Shown: positions 25,070 through 33,880 of the stretch, piece by piece | How the letters are laid out: the number at the start of each line of letters is the position of its first letter | How positions within the stretch are numbered: the first letter of the stretch is position 1 | Assembly: GCA_039806955.1 (NCBI GenBank) | Contig: JBDHQI010000003.1 | Coordinates: 124,001-188,000 of the forward strand | From: JADLHS01 sp039806955 | Lineage (GTDB): Bacteria; Verrucomicrobiota; Verrucomicrobiia; Limisphaerales; JADLHS01 | Direction: 5' to 3' | Length of the DNA stretch: 64,000 bases | Position numbers and translations under genes: made by a program | Notes under the pieces: model-generated | What the model was told of the DNA's origin: nothing | The model's input: only the letters and a program-made list of their open reading frames with translations | Database searches by the model: none

Positions 25070-26530
25070 TTAAAAATCGTGGGTTAGAATGGCTTCCGCG
25101 CGCCGACAAAGTTCGCGTCCGTAATCCGTCCAGATGCCTTGCCCCCAGTAGCGGTAGCAACTGGTCTGCGAGCAGAGCAGATAGAATAGCGCGTTGCGAT
25201 AGCGATGCTCACGGGGGGGTATCTTTGCCTGCAAAATTTTCTCGTTGAACAGCGAACTGACCTTCTCCATCGGGCCGAGAACATTTTCATAACCGCGCAC
25301 CCAGGAAATGTCATTTGTCCAACTACCGCCATCCATATTGAAACGGTGATCTTCCTGTTTCAATTGCGCGATGACCACCGCGAGTTTTTGGGCTCCCGCT
25401 CCGGGCGAAAAACGCTCCCAGATTCGTTTTTGGTGAATCGGTTGCAACGGGGGAAAATCCGTGGCTTTCAGGCCGAGCGCGTAAAGCTGATCCAGATATT
25501 CCGACACATTTAACAACGGCGTGGTCGAGCCACTCGCTTCACGCACCACTTCCATGAACTTCGCTGGAAACTCATTCATCATCACGCCACCGTTTTCGCC
25601 GTCGGCAATTTGCGCCACCAGCGGGGGCACGGATTTTCCGGCCAGTTGCCAGCGCGACAAACCTTTGGCTTCGTAATAGGGCTGCATTTGCGCCACGAGC
25701 TTTGTATCGCTGCCCTGGGTTTTGATAATGGCGATGATGCTGGCTTCGTCGCCATTTGCATTCCGGCAAATCAACCGATGGGGTAAATGCTTCTGCTCCG
25801 GGCTGTTGCCGGTGTCGGGCTGCTCCACGGTGTGTTCCTGTACCAACACCCATTCGTAACCACAGTTTTTCAAGGTTTTGACAAACTCGTACGCGAGATC
25901 GGGATGGTTGGGCAGCGCCATTTCGGCGGGGGAAAAGCCGCGGATGCGTTGGAGGGCCTCCAAGCCGAAGATGGCGGCAAAGTGATGTTGAAATGCTTTC
26001 ACGTGCAGGCGAAAATCCTGGACCGGCGTGGAAGGCGCCACCGCGTGTCCCCACGCCATTCCCAACCATTCCACTGCGGACTGGTAGGCGGGTTCACAAG
26101 TGATGCGCTTGAGCTGGTCAAACACGTCGTGCAGCCCCATTTGCCGCAGGCCATGAAACAGGGTGCCGGAATATTCGAGCATGACTCGAGGTTGTTTACC
26201 CTCGGCTACAAGCTGCGGAATGAACTCGCCTATGCGCTTGTAGCACCAATGGAACACCGTGGCGTTGTGGTTATCGCCAATGCCGGGATGGTCCATCATA
26301 TACTTTAGATTGCTGATGACTTCCGCTGTTTGCAGATTGTCGCCGCCCGCGGGAATGAGCGGTTGATGCATGTGCAGTGCGATGGCGCTGGCGCTGTTGA
26401 TGTTGCTGAAATCAATGTTCCCGGCTGGTGCAGTGCGATGGCGGTTGCGCAGGTTTTTTTCGATAATGGCTTCGTTGCCGCAGAGGTTGGGGAGATTCTC
26501 GATGTATTCCGGGAAAGCGTTGGTACTCAT
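25070..26530 (-). CDS. Glycoside hydrolase family 57 protein
   Basis: A 486-residue cytoplasmic enzyme of the GH57 alpha-amylase/branching-enzyme group, resembling the cyanobacterial-type GH57 of unknown exact substrate. Seen: FPEYIENLPNLCGNE at the start, ALHMHQPLIPAG (family motif 1), GDNHNATVFHWCYKRIGEFIPQL, SGTLFHGLRQMG, GFSPAEMALPNHPD (motif 3 region), WVLVQEHTVE, ADGENGGVMMNEFP (motif 4 region with the acid). No signal peptide. The start MSTNAFPEY is preferred over a longer frame because it begins the family sequence. It acts on alpha-glucans by inference. Confidence 0.9.
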   Translation of the reverse strand: MSTNAFPEYIENLPNLCGNEAIIEKNLRNRHRTAPAGNIDFSNINSASAIALHMHQPLIPAGGDNLQTAEVISNLKYMMDHPGIGDNHNATVFHWCYKRIGEFIPQLVAEGKQPRVMLEYSGTLFHGLRQMGLHDVFDQLKRITCEPAYQSAVEWLGMAWGHAVAPSTPVQDFRLHVKAFQHHFAAIFGLEALQRIRGFSPAEMALPNHPDLAYEFVKTLKNCGYEWVLVQEHTVEQPDTGNSPEQKHLPHRLICRNANGDEASIIAIIKTQGSDTKLVAQMQPYYEAKGLSRWQLAGKSVPPLVAQIADGENGGVMMNEFPAKFMEVVREASGSTTPLLNVSEYLDQLYALGLKATDFPPLQPIHQKRIWERFSPGAGAQKLAVVIAQLKQEDHRFNMDGGSWTNDISWVRGYENVLGPMEKVSSLFNEKILQAKIPPREHRYRNALFYLLCSQTSCYRYWGQGIWTDYGRELCRRAEAILTHDF

Positions 26531-26689
26531 AAATCGCGTCGTGATGCTCCGACAGACGGAGCGCAGAGTCAATGAGCCACTGACAGGCGGCAGCTCCAGC
26601 GCAGGGTTGCACGCAGACGTTCTATGCCGCCACGTTTGGCGAAGTCAATGGAGTAGAGCGGCGGCGGGGCACTGCAAACCCACGAAGTT

Positions 26690-26996
26690 TTTGGACGACA
26701 AAACCCCTTCCCGTGCAACTATTTTCACGTCAGCGAGTATCTGGGAAGCGCCGGAGATCCCGCCAGAGTTGGCCCCGGAGCGCAACGCTCACCGGTATTT
26801 AACCTACCAGATCGACTGTTTGGATTATCCGCGAGCGTTACGTCCGGGCTTGCCGATCGGCTCAGGACTGATCGAGTCAGGCCTTCTACAGACCTGGCTA
26901 AAAAGCTGGAGCGGCCGGGTTGATCAACCACGCTGTCCAAATTGCAAACTTGAGGGAACTCAAGGTTAACGGCCAATGGCTCAGCCTCTGGAAATA
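26690..26996 (+). pseudogene. Decayed transposase, C-terminal remnant
   Basis: Pieces of one transposase are readable in different frames: CNYFHVSEYLGSAG (about 26715), then RYLTYQIDCLDYPRALRPGLPIGSGLIESG (about 26790-26880), then, after an internal stop, LINHAVQIANLRELKVNGQWLSLWK and a TAG at about 26994. HVSEYL, PIGSGLIES and the final LR-x5-NGQW block are typical of DDE transposases resembling the ISKra4 group. At least two frameshifts are needed. Inverted-repeat ends were not found. The insertion sits between the GH57 gene and the next + gene, whose promoter it may have supplied or displaced. Confidence 0.7.
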
Positions 26997-27127
26997 GTAT
27001 CGCCCACTTTTTATCACATCTGCGGACGAGGTCGCCGCCTTTCTAGCGTTGCAATCGTTGGCGCATGTCGTCAGACTGGCGCGGTTTAAAAATTATCGAG
27101 CCATTAAGTGGAAGGCTGACGTTGTTT

Positions 27128-28867
27128 ATGAATATCAATCCGGAAACGGACCTTGACTTGGAAAAGTTGTTTCTGCCGGCATGGGCGCAGCAAGACGCCA
27201 ATACCGCCAATCGCTACGCGAAGTACACCGGCGAAGAGGGCGCTGCCCGATCGGAACGGGGTGAACACCGCGGTCCGCGGTCGCGCCGCGCTGACGGCGG
27301 TTTCGATCGCAACAAACGTCGTTCGGACGGCTTTCGAAAGCCCCGTCACGATGATCAATCATCGCCCCGCTCGCGCCCGGGCGATGCTGACGCGCGCGGC
27401 CAGGGGGCGCGTCGGGATTTCCCGCGCGGGGAGCGGCGCGATGCGCGTTATGCGCCGCGCCGACCGGAACTGCCGCCGTTGCCGGAGATCACGGCGGCGA
27501 TTGTTCCCGATGAGCGTGGCGTTGAATCCATGGCGCGTCAGGTCAAGATGACGGGACGGGCCTTTCCCTTGTTTGACATTGCTTTTCTCATCATCCAGAA
27601 GCCTGAGCGTTACAGCGTGAAATTTACGGTGCGGAAGGATCCGCAGGGGAAGGTTATTCAGCCGCTGTTTCGTTGTGGGTTGGATGAAACGGTCTGGTTG
27701 ACCGAGGCTGAAGCTGTGGCGCATGTTTTGCAGAAGCAATTTGCGACCTTTTATCAGGTGGACAAGGTGGCGACGGAAGCGCCAAAGGGTGTTTACACAT
27801 TTGTGGCGCAGTGCGGTTTAAGCGGTGTGATTTTGGGGCCGCCCAATTATCATGATTATCAGACCAAGTTGCGCAAATTACATGCGGAGCGTTTTGCGCG
27901 CATGCCGTTTGAAGCCTTCAAATCCCGCGTGAAAATTGTGCGCGACGAAGCCGTGGTGAAGCAGTGGGTGGAGGAGCAAAGCTGGAAAACGGAATATGCC
28001 TGCCTCAATGTGCCAGAACCGTTGAAGCTGATGACGCGGGAAGCCGTCGAGGAACACTTCGTGGCGACGCATAAGGAAGCCATCATTAAATCAACGGAAT
28101 CGCATCTGGTCAGTGGCGTGGCTGCGCGCTCATTGCACGGTGGATTAGGGCGTCTGGTTGGCAGTCTCTTGGCGGAACAGCGTCGGTTTCCGATGCAGAT
28201 CGCCACCGCCTTGAGCCAGGCGTTTGCGCAGCAGGGGCTGCAATTCTTCAAGGTGAATAAAACCGTGACCCATGTCGCGGTGGCGCGACCGCATTATTTG
28301 GACTTGGAAAACACTCCGGTATCCACCGGGGTAAAGCGCATTGTTGAGTTCATCAACGCGAATCCCAAAACCAGCCGCCGAACTTTGGTTGAAGCTTTGG
28401 CGCCAACGCCTGCTGCTCCCACGGTGATTCCAGTCGCGTCGAGTGGTGAACCAACGACCATCCCGCCGCTGGTTGGCGAGCCAGCCAAACCCGAGCCGAC
28501 ACCCGAACAGACCGCGTTGATTTCTGATCTACACTGGCTCATTCACCAAGGTCATGTGCTGGAGTTTGCCGATGGCCGATTGGAAACGGCCAAAAAACCG
28601 GTGCCGAAGCCGCCCAAACCGGCTGCCGCGCCGGCCCCGGCGCCAGCGGAAGCAGAACCGTCACTTAAGGCGGGAGCTGAATCGGTTACGCCGTCTGCCG
28701 GCGTTAGTGCGCCGGGTGAAAGCGATGTCGCGGTGCGTGCGGACCTCGCTGATGAAACGAGTCAAACCAATCCACCAGCGGTAAATTTGCCGGAAGCAAA
28801 TTTGACATCACCGACTTCTGAGCCTTTGGCGGCACCTGTTGATTGGTCTCCGCCCGGGCTGGGTTGA
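27128..28867 (+). CDS. Large hypothetical protein with basic RG-rich N-terminal region
   Basis: A 579-residue protein I cannot assign. Layout: a short acidic start (NINPETDLDLEKLFLPAWAQ), a strongly basic Arg/Gly/Asp-rich low-complexity stretch (about residues 35-130, GEHRGPRSRRADGG, RRDFPRGERRDARYAPRRP), a folded middle (about 150-440) with FPLFDIAFLIIQKPERYSVKF, a possible Cys at PLFRCGLDE, and helix-rich segments, then an Ala/Pro/Glu-rich tail. The RG-rich part suggests nucleic-acid binding; this is inference. The start at 27128 begins the conserved-looking part. A terminator follows. Confidence 0.8.
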   Translation: MNINPETDLDLEKLFLPAWAQQDANTANRYAKYTGEEGAARSERGEHRGPRSRRADGGFDRNKRRSDGFRKPRHDDQSSPRSRPGDADARGQGARRDFPRGERRDARYAPRRPELPPLPEITAAIVPDERGVESMARQVKMTGRAFPLFDIAFLIIQKPERYSVKFTVRKDPQGKVIQPLFRCGLDETVWLTEAEAVAHVLQKQFATFYQVDKVATEAPKGVYTFVAQCGLSGVILGPPNYHDYQTKLRKLHAERFARMPFEAFKSRVKIVRDEAVVKQWVEEQSWKTEYACLNVPEPLKLMTREAVEEHFVATHKEAIIKSTESHLVSGVAARSLHGGLGRLVGSLLAEQRRFPMQIATALSQAFAQQGLQFFKVNKTVTHVAVARPHYLDLENTPVSTGVKRIVEFINANPKTSRRTLVEALAPTPAAPTVIPVASSGEPTTIPPLVGEPAKPEPTPEQTALISDLHWLIHQGHVLEFADGRLETAKKPVPKPPKPAAAPAPAPAEAEPSLKAGAESVTPSAGVSAPGESDVAVRADLADETSQTNPPAVNLPEANLTSPTSEPLAAPVDWSPPGLG

Positions 28868-28892
28868 TTTCACGAACCCTTGCAAAAGAAGC

Positions 28893-28936
28893 AACCACGC
28901 CTGAGCAGTCCCGCAGCAGGCGCGGTTTTTTCGTTT
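28893..28936 (+). terminator. Intrinsic terminator after the RG-rich protein gene
   Basis: AACCACGCCTG (28893-28903) pairs with CAGGCGCGGTT (28917-28927) except for one central mismatch, with a 13-base loop, and runs into TTTTTTCGTTTT. It lies 26 bases after the stop codon. Confidence 0.75.
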
Positions 28937-28954
28937 TAATGATTCGTGGAAAAA

Positions 28955-29365
28955 TTACGCTTTGGCCAGGCGCTCAAAAATTCCGGCAAAAGTGGATTTA
29001 GGCTCCACCACCGTTTGACGGACTTTGAGCTGGCCGAGAATCGCGTGCCAGCCGATGTAAATTTTGTGCCATTGGTTTTCGAGGCTGCGCAGCGCCCCTT
29101 CACTCATTTCGCTGAGATAGCGCAGGGAAGGGGAATTACCAATCAAGCCGTGGATTTCCTCCTTCGTCGGCGAGGCGACTTCCATCCCTGAAAGGATCAG
29201 TTCGAGTTCCTGCACGAGGACGCTCTTGATTTCCAGGAAGTGGGTTTCATCGTCGGCGTTGAATTTTTTGGAGCGCGCCAGATTGATGAAACTGTTGAAT
29301 TGCTTCCAACATTCGAGATAGTTCTCGGTTTGTTGGATTAACGGATTAACCTTGGTGTTACTCAT
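28955..29365 (-). CDS. Hypothetical protein, third gene of the response-regulator operon
   Basis: A 136-residue, mostly helical, soluble protein with no recognised domain (ENYLECWKQFNSFINLARSKKF; SVLVQELELILSGMEV; YLSEMSEGALRSLENQWHKIYIGWHAILGQL). Its start overlaps the stop of the roadblock-like gene in ATGA (29362-29365), so it is translated as part of the same operon. Context suggests a partner or output protein of the MglA/roadblock signalling module; the sequence alone shows no function. Confidence 0.75.
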   Translation of the reverse strand: MSNTKVNPLIQQTENYLECWKQFNSFINLARSKKFNADDETHFLEIKSVLVQELELILSGMEVASPTKEEIHGLIGNSPSLRYLSEMSEGALRSLENQWHKIYIGWHAILGQLKVRQTVVEPKSTFAGIFERLAKA

Positions 29366-29682
29366 AATAGGGACTGCCTGCGTTTATAGGACGTTTGACT
29401 TTGCGGAGTAGTGAGAAAAATGATGGCCCCACCCCGCATTTCGCGCGCGGTGATTTTCAAGCCGGGAAAATGAATGACCAGTTCATTCAGCGGCAGCCGG
29501 GCCTCTTGAGCTTCAGCAAACGCCCGCACCACTGCATCGCCAATCAAGGTCAACAAATTACTGGGAAACGCCGAGGGGATGGTGGTGGCCAAAATCCGCC
29601 CCGTGCGATCAATGCTAAAGCTGCCCGTGTAGAGCTGCAAAAGTGGTTTGCTGGATCGAAACCAACTGGTTATGAAGCCCAT
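29362..29682 (-). CDS. Roadblock/LC7-like small protein
   Basis: A 106-residue protein with the alternating pattern of a roadblock domain: GSFSIDRTGRILATTIP (strand, turn with a DRTG-type signature, strand), a helix (NLLTLIGDAVVRAFAEAQEA), then LNELVIHFPGLKITAREMRGGAIIFL. Roadblock proteins act as activators or effectors of small GTPases of the MglA/Ras type. Assignment is by pattern, not by strong motif. It overlaps the response regulator gene by 13 bases and the next gene by 4. Confidence 0.62.
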   Translation of the reverse strand: MGFITSWFRSSKPLLQLYTGSFSIDRTGRILATTIPSAFPSNLLTLIGDAVVRAFAEAQEARLPLNELVIHFPGLKITAREMRGGAIIFLTTPQSQTSYKRRQSLL

Positions 29683-30773
29683 AAAGTGACAATTTTGTTC
29701 ATGCGCTGACGCAACTCGTCAGCGCTCAGCTCCGTCTTCCAGCCGACACAAAGATCCGTGCCACCCTTGTTGGCAATGGTGAGGTTTTGTTGTGGCCCCA
29801 TGCCGGTGATGAGATCAAGGTTGCCAGCCTGCAAAGATTCACCCAGAGCGTGAAAGCGGTTGACGGTCTGCCGCACCCAAGTGGCGACCAGATCGGGATT
29901 GTTGAGGCCGCGTGAATCAATCCGAGTTTCCGCCACCAGTTTCAATGCAAACTCAACCCCGTCCGTTTCCATCAGGGTGTTCAGCCCGCTGGAAGCGTTT
30001 AGTGGAGTATCGTTTGTGCTAATGGGAGTGTCGGCATTATCCGTGGCGGTGGGCGTCCCCTTGCCTTCATCAATCGCCTGTGCCGTTTCAAGCAGGAGCG
30101 CGTTGTACGGTTTGAAAATGGTTCGCGGCTGATCAGGTTCGGCAGGGAGAAATTCAAAATTACCCGCTCTCCAGCACAGGATGCGTTGAAAGGCCGCCTC
30201 GCCCCGGACCTCTTCGGTTTCCGCGTCAACCACATCTCCGTTGCTGATCCAGATGCGGCCGGTAAGCGGGCCATTGGTGATGCGGAGTACGGTTGAAGTT
30301 TGCGAAATACATTCCAGTTGCACAAGGTCCACCAGGCTCTTGCTCTGGACGCCACGGAAACCGACCTCATCTTCCCGGACAATCAAGGAGTCCATACATT
30401 CGGCGAACTGCGCCATTTCCTGTTCCGAGGAAGGTTTCGACCAATAAAGATCAACTCCCAAAGCGTAAACTCGCGAGCGGAAACGCTCGTCGGCATTGGA
30501 GGTCAGAACGACCGTGCGTAGGTCCGGCCATCTTCGTCGCGCGATGGCCAGCAATTGCAATCCGTCCATGCGCGGCATGCGCAGATCGGTAACGAGCAGG
30601 CGGTATTCATTACTCTCCAGCATGGCCAACGCCTTGGTTCCGGTGCTCGCAGTGTCCACCTCCGGCTGGCAGGATAACTCCGCGAAGGTATCGCGATAGA
30701 TCTCCAGTAACTCCGGGTCATCATCCACTAACAGAACTTTGCGTCGGATCTCCATTGTTGACGTGCGTGTCAT
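29670..30773 (-). CDS. Response regulator with DUF4388-like (PATAN) output domain
   Basis: A 367-residue protein: an N-terminal receiver domain (residues 8-125; acidic DDD 17-19, phosphoacceptor Asp63 in VTDLRMP, Thr91, Lys113 in YWSKPSS), then a DUF4388-like module (about 138-205: LVDLVQLECISQTSTVLRI, GPLTGRIWISNGDVVDAET, AAFQRILCWRAGNFEFLP), and a C-terminal roadblock-like domain (about 250-365: VEFALKLVAETRIDSRGL ... LTIANKGGTDLCVGWKTELS). The ATG at 30773 has a fitting Shine-Dalgarno (AGAGGT); ATG 30755 has none. No DNA-binding domain is present, so output is probably by protein contact. It heads a three-gene operon divergent from the mglA operon. Confidence 0.88.
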   Translation of the reverse strand: MTRTSTMEIRRKVLLVDDDPELLEIYRDTFAELSCQPEVDTASTGTKALAMLESNEYRLLVTDLRMPRMDGLQLLAIARRRWPDLRTVVLTSNADERFRSRVYALGVDLYWSKPSSEQEMAQFAECMDSLIVREDEVGFRGVQSKSLVDLVQLECISQTSTVLRITNGPLTGRIWISNGDVVDAETEEVRGEAAFQRILCWRAGNFEFLPAEPDQPRTIFKPYNALLLETAQAIDEGKGTPTATDNADTPISTNDTPLNASSGLNTLMETDGVEFALKLVAETRIDSRGLNNPDLVATWVRQTVNRFHALGESLQAGNLDLITGMGPQQNLTIANKGGTDLCVGWKTELSADELRQRMNKIVTLWAS

Positions 30774-31234
30774 GCCGCGACCTCTGGTTTGACTGCGACC
30801 AGAGTGACGCTGAACCACCCAAGCAAGAGACGTTCCGATATTTTTACCACGCAAACATTTTGTGCAAATTGTGAACTGGTTGCGAAACCCTGGCAGCTTG
30901 GGCTGGTTTCGTGGCCTTGGTGAGTGCGCCACCGTGGGGCTGGGACGTGGACAAGCAGTCCATCAACAAGACAACTCATGCCTCGCCAAGTCCTTCCTTG
31001 AAGGCGTGCGAGTCATCCCGTTGCCTTGAAAATTTGGTCTTTCGCGGTCAACAACCGGTCAATTGTCATTTGCCGACGCTCATGGCATGTCATCTGCAAG
31101 AGGGCGGACAAGTCGTAAACGGTTTTAGAGCGGTAAGTTGAAGAATCACACTACTGATGTCCGGTGCTTCACTGCAACGTGGTGCCGCGCAGCAAAACAG
31201 CGAAATGGCTGATACTAGACGATTGTATAAAAAT
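30774..31234. other. Intergenic region between two divergent signalling operons
   Basis: About 460 bases between the response-regulator operon (leftward) and the roadblock-mglA operon (rightward). No gene is supported. A dyad GGTTGCGAAACC / GGTTTCGTGGCC flanks a GC-rich stretch near 30880-30920. A TATAAA at 31226-31231 sits too close to the chosen ATG (31235) to serve it conventionally. Both promoters should lie here. Confidence 0.5.
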
Positions 31235-33262
31235 ATGAGCGCATCCTCTTCCAAAGGCGTCCGTCTTGGCATTTGGGGTTTTTTCAAAGGTTTGTTTCAT
31301 CGTGCGGATGAGGCGGATTTGCTACTCGCTGATGATGAAGCTCCGATTGAAACGGCTTCGCAACTGACGCCGCCACCGATTGAAGTTGCTCATCCGGCCG
31401 CGCCGACCGGCAAAACCACTGCTGCCATGTCGTCGCAAAATCTCAACGTGGACGTGCAAGACGCGGGGGTGGCGCCCAGTGTCACCATTCCGCTACAAAC
31501 GATTTTGAATAATTTTCCCAACGAGTTGCGGGGGCGGGTTCGAGTGCAAGCCGTTGGCGATTTAGCCATCAACGTGGCCACCGATAAAATTTTGTCGCAG
31601 TTACCTCAAGGTCAGGTGCGATTGCCTTTTGGCGAAATCCGCAAATCCGCGCCTCAAGTGTTCTCCGCTGGGGTGGACTACGATCGAATCTCAGTTGCCT
31701 TGCCGCTGAACGAAGTGCTGTCGCGATTGAATCCTGGTTTGCTGTTGCGTCGCTCGCCAGCGCGTCATCGGGTGGAAATTCCCGAGGAAATCACCAGCCC
31801 CTTTGATGGGCGCGGTGAAGGTCTTTCGGTGGGGAACGCAAAACCGGTGCAGCCCGCTGCGCCACGTAAAACCACGCCCGAGCAGGTAATGCCGGAGCGT
31901 GGTCCGATTTCACAGGTCTCCGCAGTTCCAACTCCCAAGCCCCGGGCCAAAGTTGCCTTGCCTCCTGAAATGGAAGCTATTCCAGCGCTATTCGGTCCAA
32001 AGGCTGCCTCCGCTGCGGCGCCAAGCGCCGCCAGCACACCACCAGCTCCGGAGCCGATTCCGTTTAAGATGGCAACCCCACCGCCATCTCCTCCCGTGCC
32101 CCCCGCACCGGCCTCCGTTGCCGCTCCGGCCCCAAGCATTCCAATGCCGACGGTGGCCGCTGCTGCCACCAGCAAACCCGCTGCGACGACGCCAGCTGCG
32201 GCTGGCGCGGTCATTTACGCTTCGTTACGTTCGTTGTCAGAGAGTTGGCCGGAGGCGGTTCAACAGGAAATCACTCAGGCGGGTTTGGGTGAGTCCAAAG
32301 TTGCTTTACCGGTGGGCCAGGTGGAGACCGCGCTCAAACGTGGCCGGATCGTTTATCCCTGGAAACTGGTTCGCTCGTGGATCAGTCCCGCGGCGCCCGC
32401 CTCGGTTTCCGTGCATGACGCGGCCGAGTTGGAATTGCCCTTGAAGATTGTTGCGCCGCTTTTCCTGAGTCGCAAACATTCTGGAAATGGCGCGGCCGGC
32501 AAAGCCGCAGTGGGCCAAGATATTCCCGATCTTTTCTTCGGTGGTCCCGCGAAAACGGATGCGACACCACCTGCTCCGCTTGCTCCAGCGGCCGCTCGGA
32601 CGGTGACTGCTCCCACGCCGCCGGTTGCTCCGGCAGTCCCCGTTGCTTCACTGCCGCCACAACCAGTCACGCCTCCGGCACCGAGTGGGGCCAGATCGCC
32701 GGCGGGGATCGTGACGGGGCTGGTGCCTCCCACGCCCGCGAAAGCTGCTCCTGAAGCCGACTCACTGAGTGCCAAGTTGCCTGTGCCTGGCGCGTCCGCG
32801 GATCGGATTGAAGACACTAATTTCTATCTTTGGAGCGACGCGTCGGAGACGACCCGACTCCACCTCGAAAGCCTCAAGAAGACGGGGGCGAAGGGCACCG
32901 AGTTTGCCAAGCGTTACTCCTCGCCCAATGAGATTGTGGATCGCGCCATGAAGATTCCGGGAGTGGCCGGCGCGCTGGTTGCTTTGCCGGATGGTTTGAT
33001 GGTGGCCAGTCGGATTCCGCCCGAATTCAATGGCGACACCCTGGCCGCATTTCTCCCGCAGATTTTTGTCAAGGTGAACTCTGCCGTGAAGGAATTGCGC
33101 ATGGGTGAGTTGAACAATGTCAGTTTCACTGTGGGTGTCACCCCATGGAAGATTTTCCGCGTGAACGCGATTTTCTTTGCCGCCTTTGGTCAAGAGGCGC
33201 AACCGATGCCGACGGCGCAGTTGGCCGGTCTCGCAGCGGAGTTGGACCGCAAAAACAAGTAA
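31235..33262 (+). CDS. Large Pro/Ala-rich protein with repeated short modules and a C-terminal roadblock-like domain
   Basis: A 675-residue cytoplasmic-looking protein. Front: GVRLGIWGFFKGLFHRADEADLLL. Then at least four short modules of one pattern, '[I/L]PL..I...P..': VTIPLQTILNNFP, VRLPFGEIRKSAPQVF, VALPLNEVLSRL, VALPVGQVETALKRG with VYPWKLVRSWI, LELPLKIVAPLF. These are joined by long Pro/Ala linkers. The C terminus (about 575-675) is roadblock-like: VDRAMKIPGVAGALVALPDGLMVASRIPPEF ... LNNVSFTVGVTPWKIFRVNAIFFAAFG. It is 3 bases upstream of mglA. ATGs at 31157 and 31205 are alternative starts; none has a Shine-Dalgarno site. A scaffold for the GTPase is the natural guess. Confidence 0.82.
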   Translation: MSASSSKGVRLGIWGFFKGLFHRADEADLLLADDEAPIETASQLTPPPIEVAHPAAPTGKTTAAMSSQNLNVDVQDAGVAPSVTIPLQTILNNFPNELRGRVRVQAVGDLAINVATDKILSQLPQGQVRLPFGEIRKSAPQVFSAGVDYDRISVALPLNEVLSRLNPGLLLRRSPARHRVEIPEEITSPFDGRGEGLSVGNAKPVQPAAPRKTTPEQVMPERGPISQVSAVPTPKPRAKVALPPEMEAIPALFGPKAASAAAPSAASTPPAPEPIPFKMATPPPSPPVPPAPASVAAPAPSIPMPTVAAAATSKPAATTPAAAGAVIYASLRSLSESWPEAVQQEITQAGLGESKVALPVGQVETALKRGRIVYPWKLVRSWISPAAPASVSVHDAAELELPLKIVAPLFLSRKHSGNGAAGKAAVGQDIPDLFFGGPAKTDATPPAPLAPAAARTVTAPTPPVAPAVPVASLPPQPVTPPAPSGARSPAGIVTGLVPPTPAKAAPEADSLSAKLPVPGASADRIEDTNFYLWSDASETTRLHLESLKKTGAKGTEFAKRYSSPNEIVDRAMKIPGVAGALVALPDGLMVASRIPPEFNGDTLAAFLPQIFVKVNSAVKELRMGELNNVSFTVGVTPWKIFRVNAIFFAAFGQEAQPMPTAQLAGLAAELDRKNK

Positions 33263-33265
33263 GTT

Positions 33266-33880
33266 ATGGCTATCATTAATCAGGCAACCAAGGAATTACA
33301 GGTCAAGGTCGTCTATTACGGTCCCGGCATGTGCGGGAAAACGACGAATCTTGTCCAGGTTCACGATCATGTGCAGACGCAGGCCGGGAACAAGGGCAAA
33401 CTGGTCTCGCTGGCCACGAGCTCGGACCGGACCTTGTTCTTCGATTTTCTGCCCATCGAGGCAATGTCCATCAAAGGCTTCAAAACAAAATTTCAGCTTT
33501 ATACCGTGCCGGGGCAGGTGATTTACAACACCACGCGCCAGCTCGTGTTGCGCGGCGTGGATGGGATCGTCTTTTGCGCGGATTCGCAATACGAGAAGAT
33601 GCAGGAGAATGTGGAGAGCTTCCAGAATCTGCAGGAAAACTTGCGTAATCTGCGGCTGAATCTGGATGAAATCCCTTACGTGTTGCAATACAACAAGCGG
33701 GATCTGCCGAATGCAGCGCCAATCGAGTACATGGAATTTTTGCTCAACAGTCGAGAAGTGCAGGTGCCGTCGTTCCCGGCGGCTGCGCACAAATGCGAGG
33801 GCGTGTTCGAGACCTTGAACATGATCACGCGCATGTTGTTACACAAATACGTGAATCAAGGTCAACCGCATTATGCCTGA
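33266..33880 (+). CDS. mglA: MglA-type small GTPase
   Basis: A 204-residue GTPase close to Myxococcus MglA, the Ras-like switch that sets the leading pole in gliding and twitching cells. Seen: KVVYYGPGMCGKTTNL (P-loop, Gly19-Lys25-Thr26), SDRTLFFDFLPI (switch I region), YTVPGQVIYNTTRQLVLRGVDGIVF (TVPGQ in place of the DxxG of Ras, as in MglA), QYNKRDLPNA (Asn143-Asp146). All nucleotide-binding motifs look intact. It lies between two roadblock-domain genes, 3 bases after one and overlapping the other by 8, so all three form one operon. Confidence 0.94.
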   Translation: MAIINQATKELQVKVVYYGPGMCGKTTNLVQVHDHVQTQAGNKGKLVSLATSSDRTLFFDFLPIEAMSIKGFKTKFQLYTVPGQVIYNTTRQLVLRGVDGIVFCADSQYEKMQENVESFQNLQENLRNLRLNLDEIPYVLQYNKRDLPNAAPIEYMEFLLNSREVQVPSFPAAAHKCEGVFETLNMITRMLLHKYVNQGQPHYA

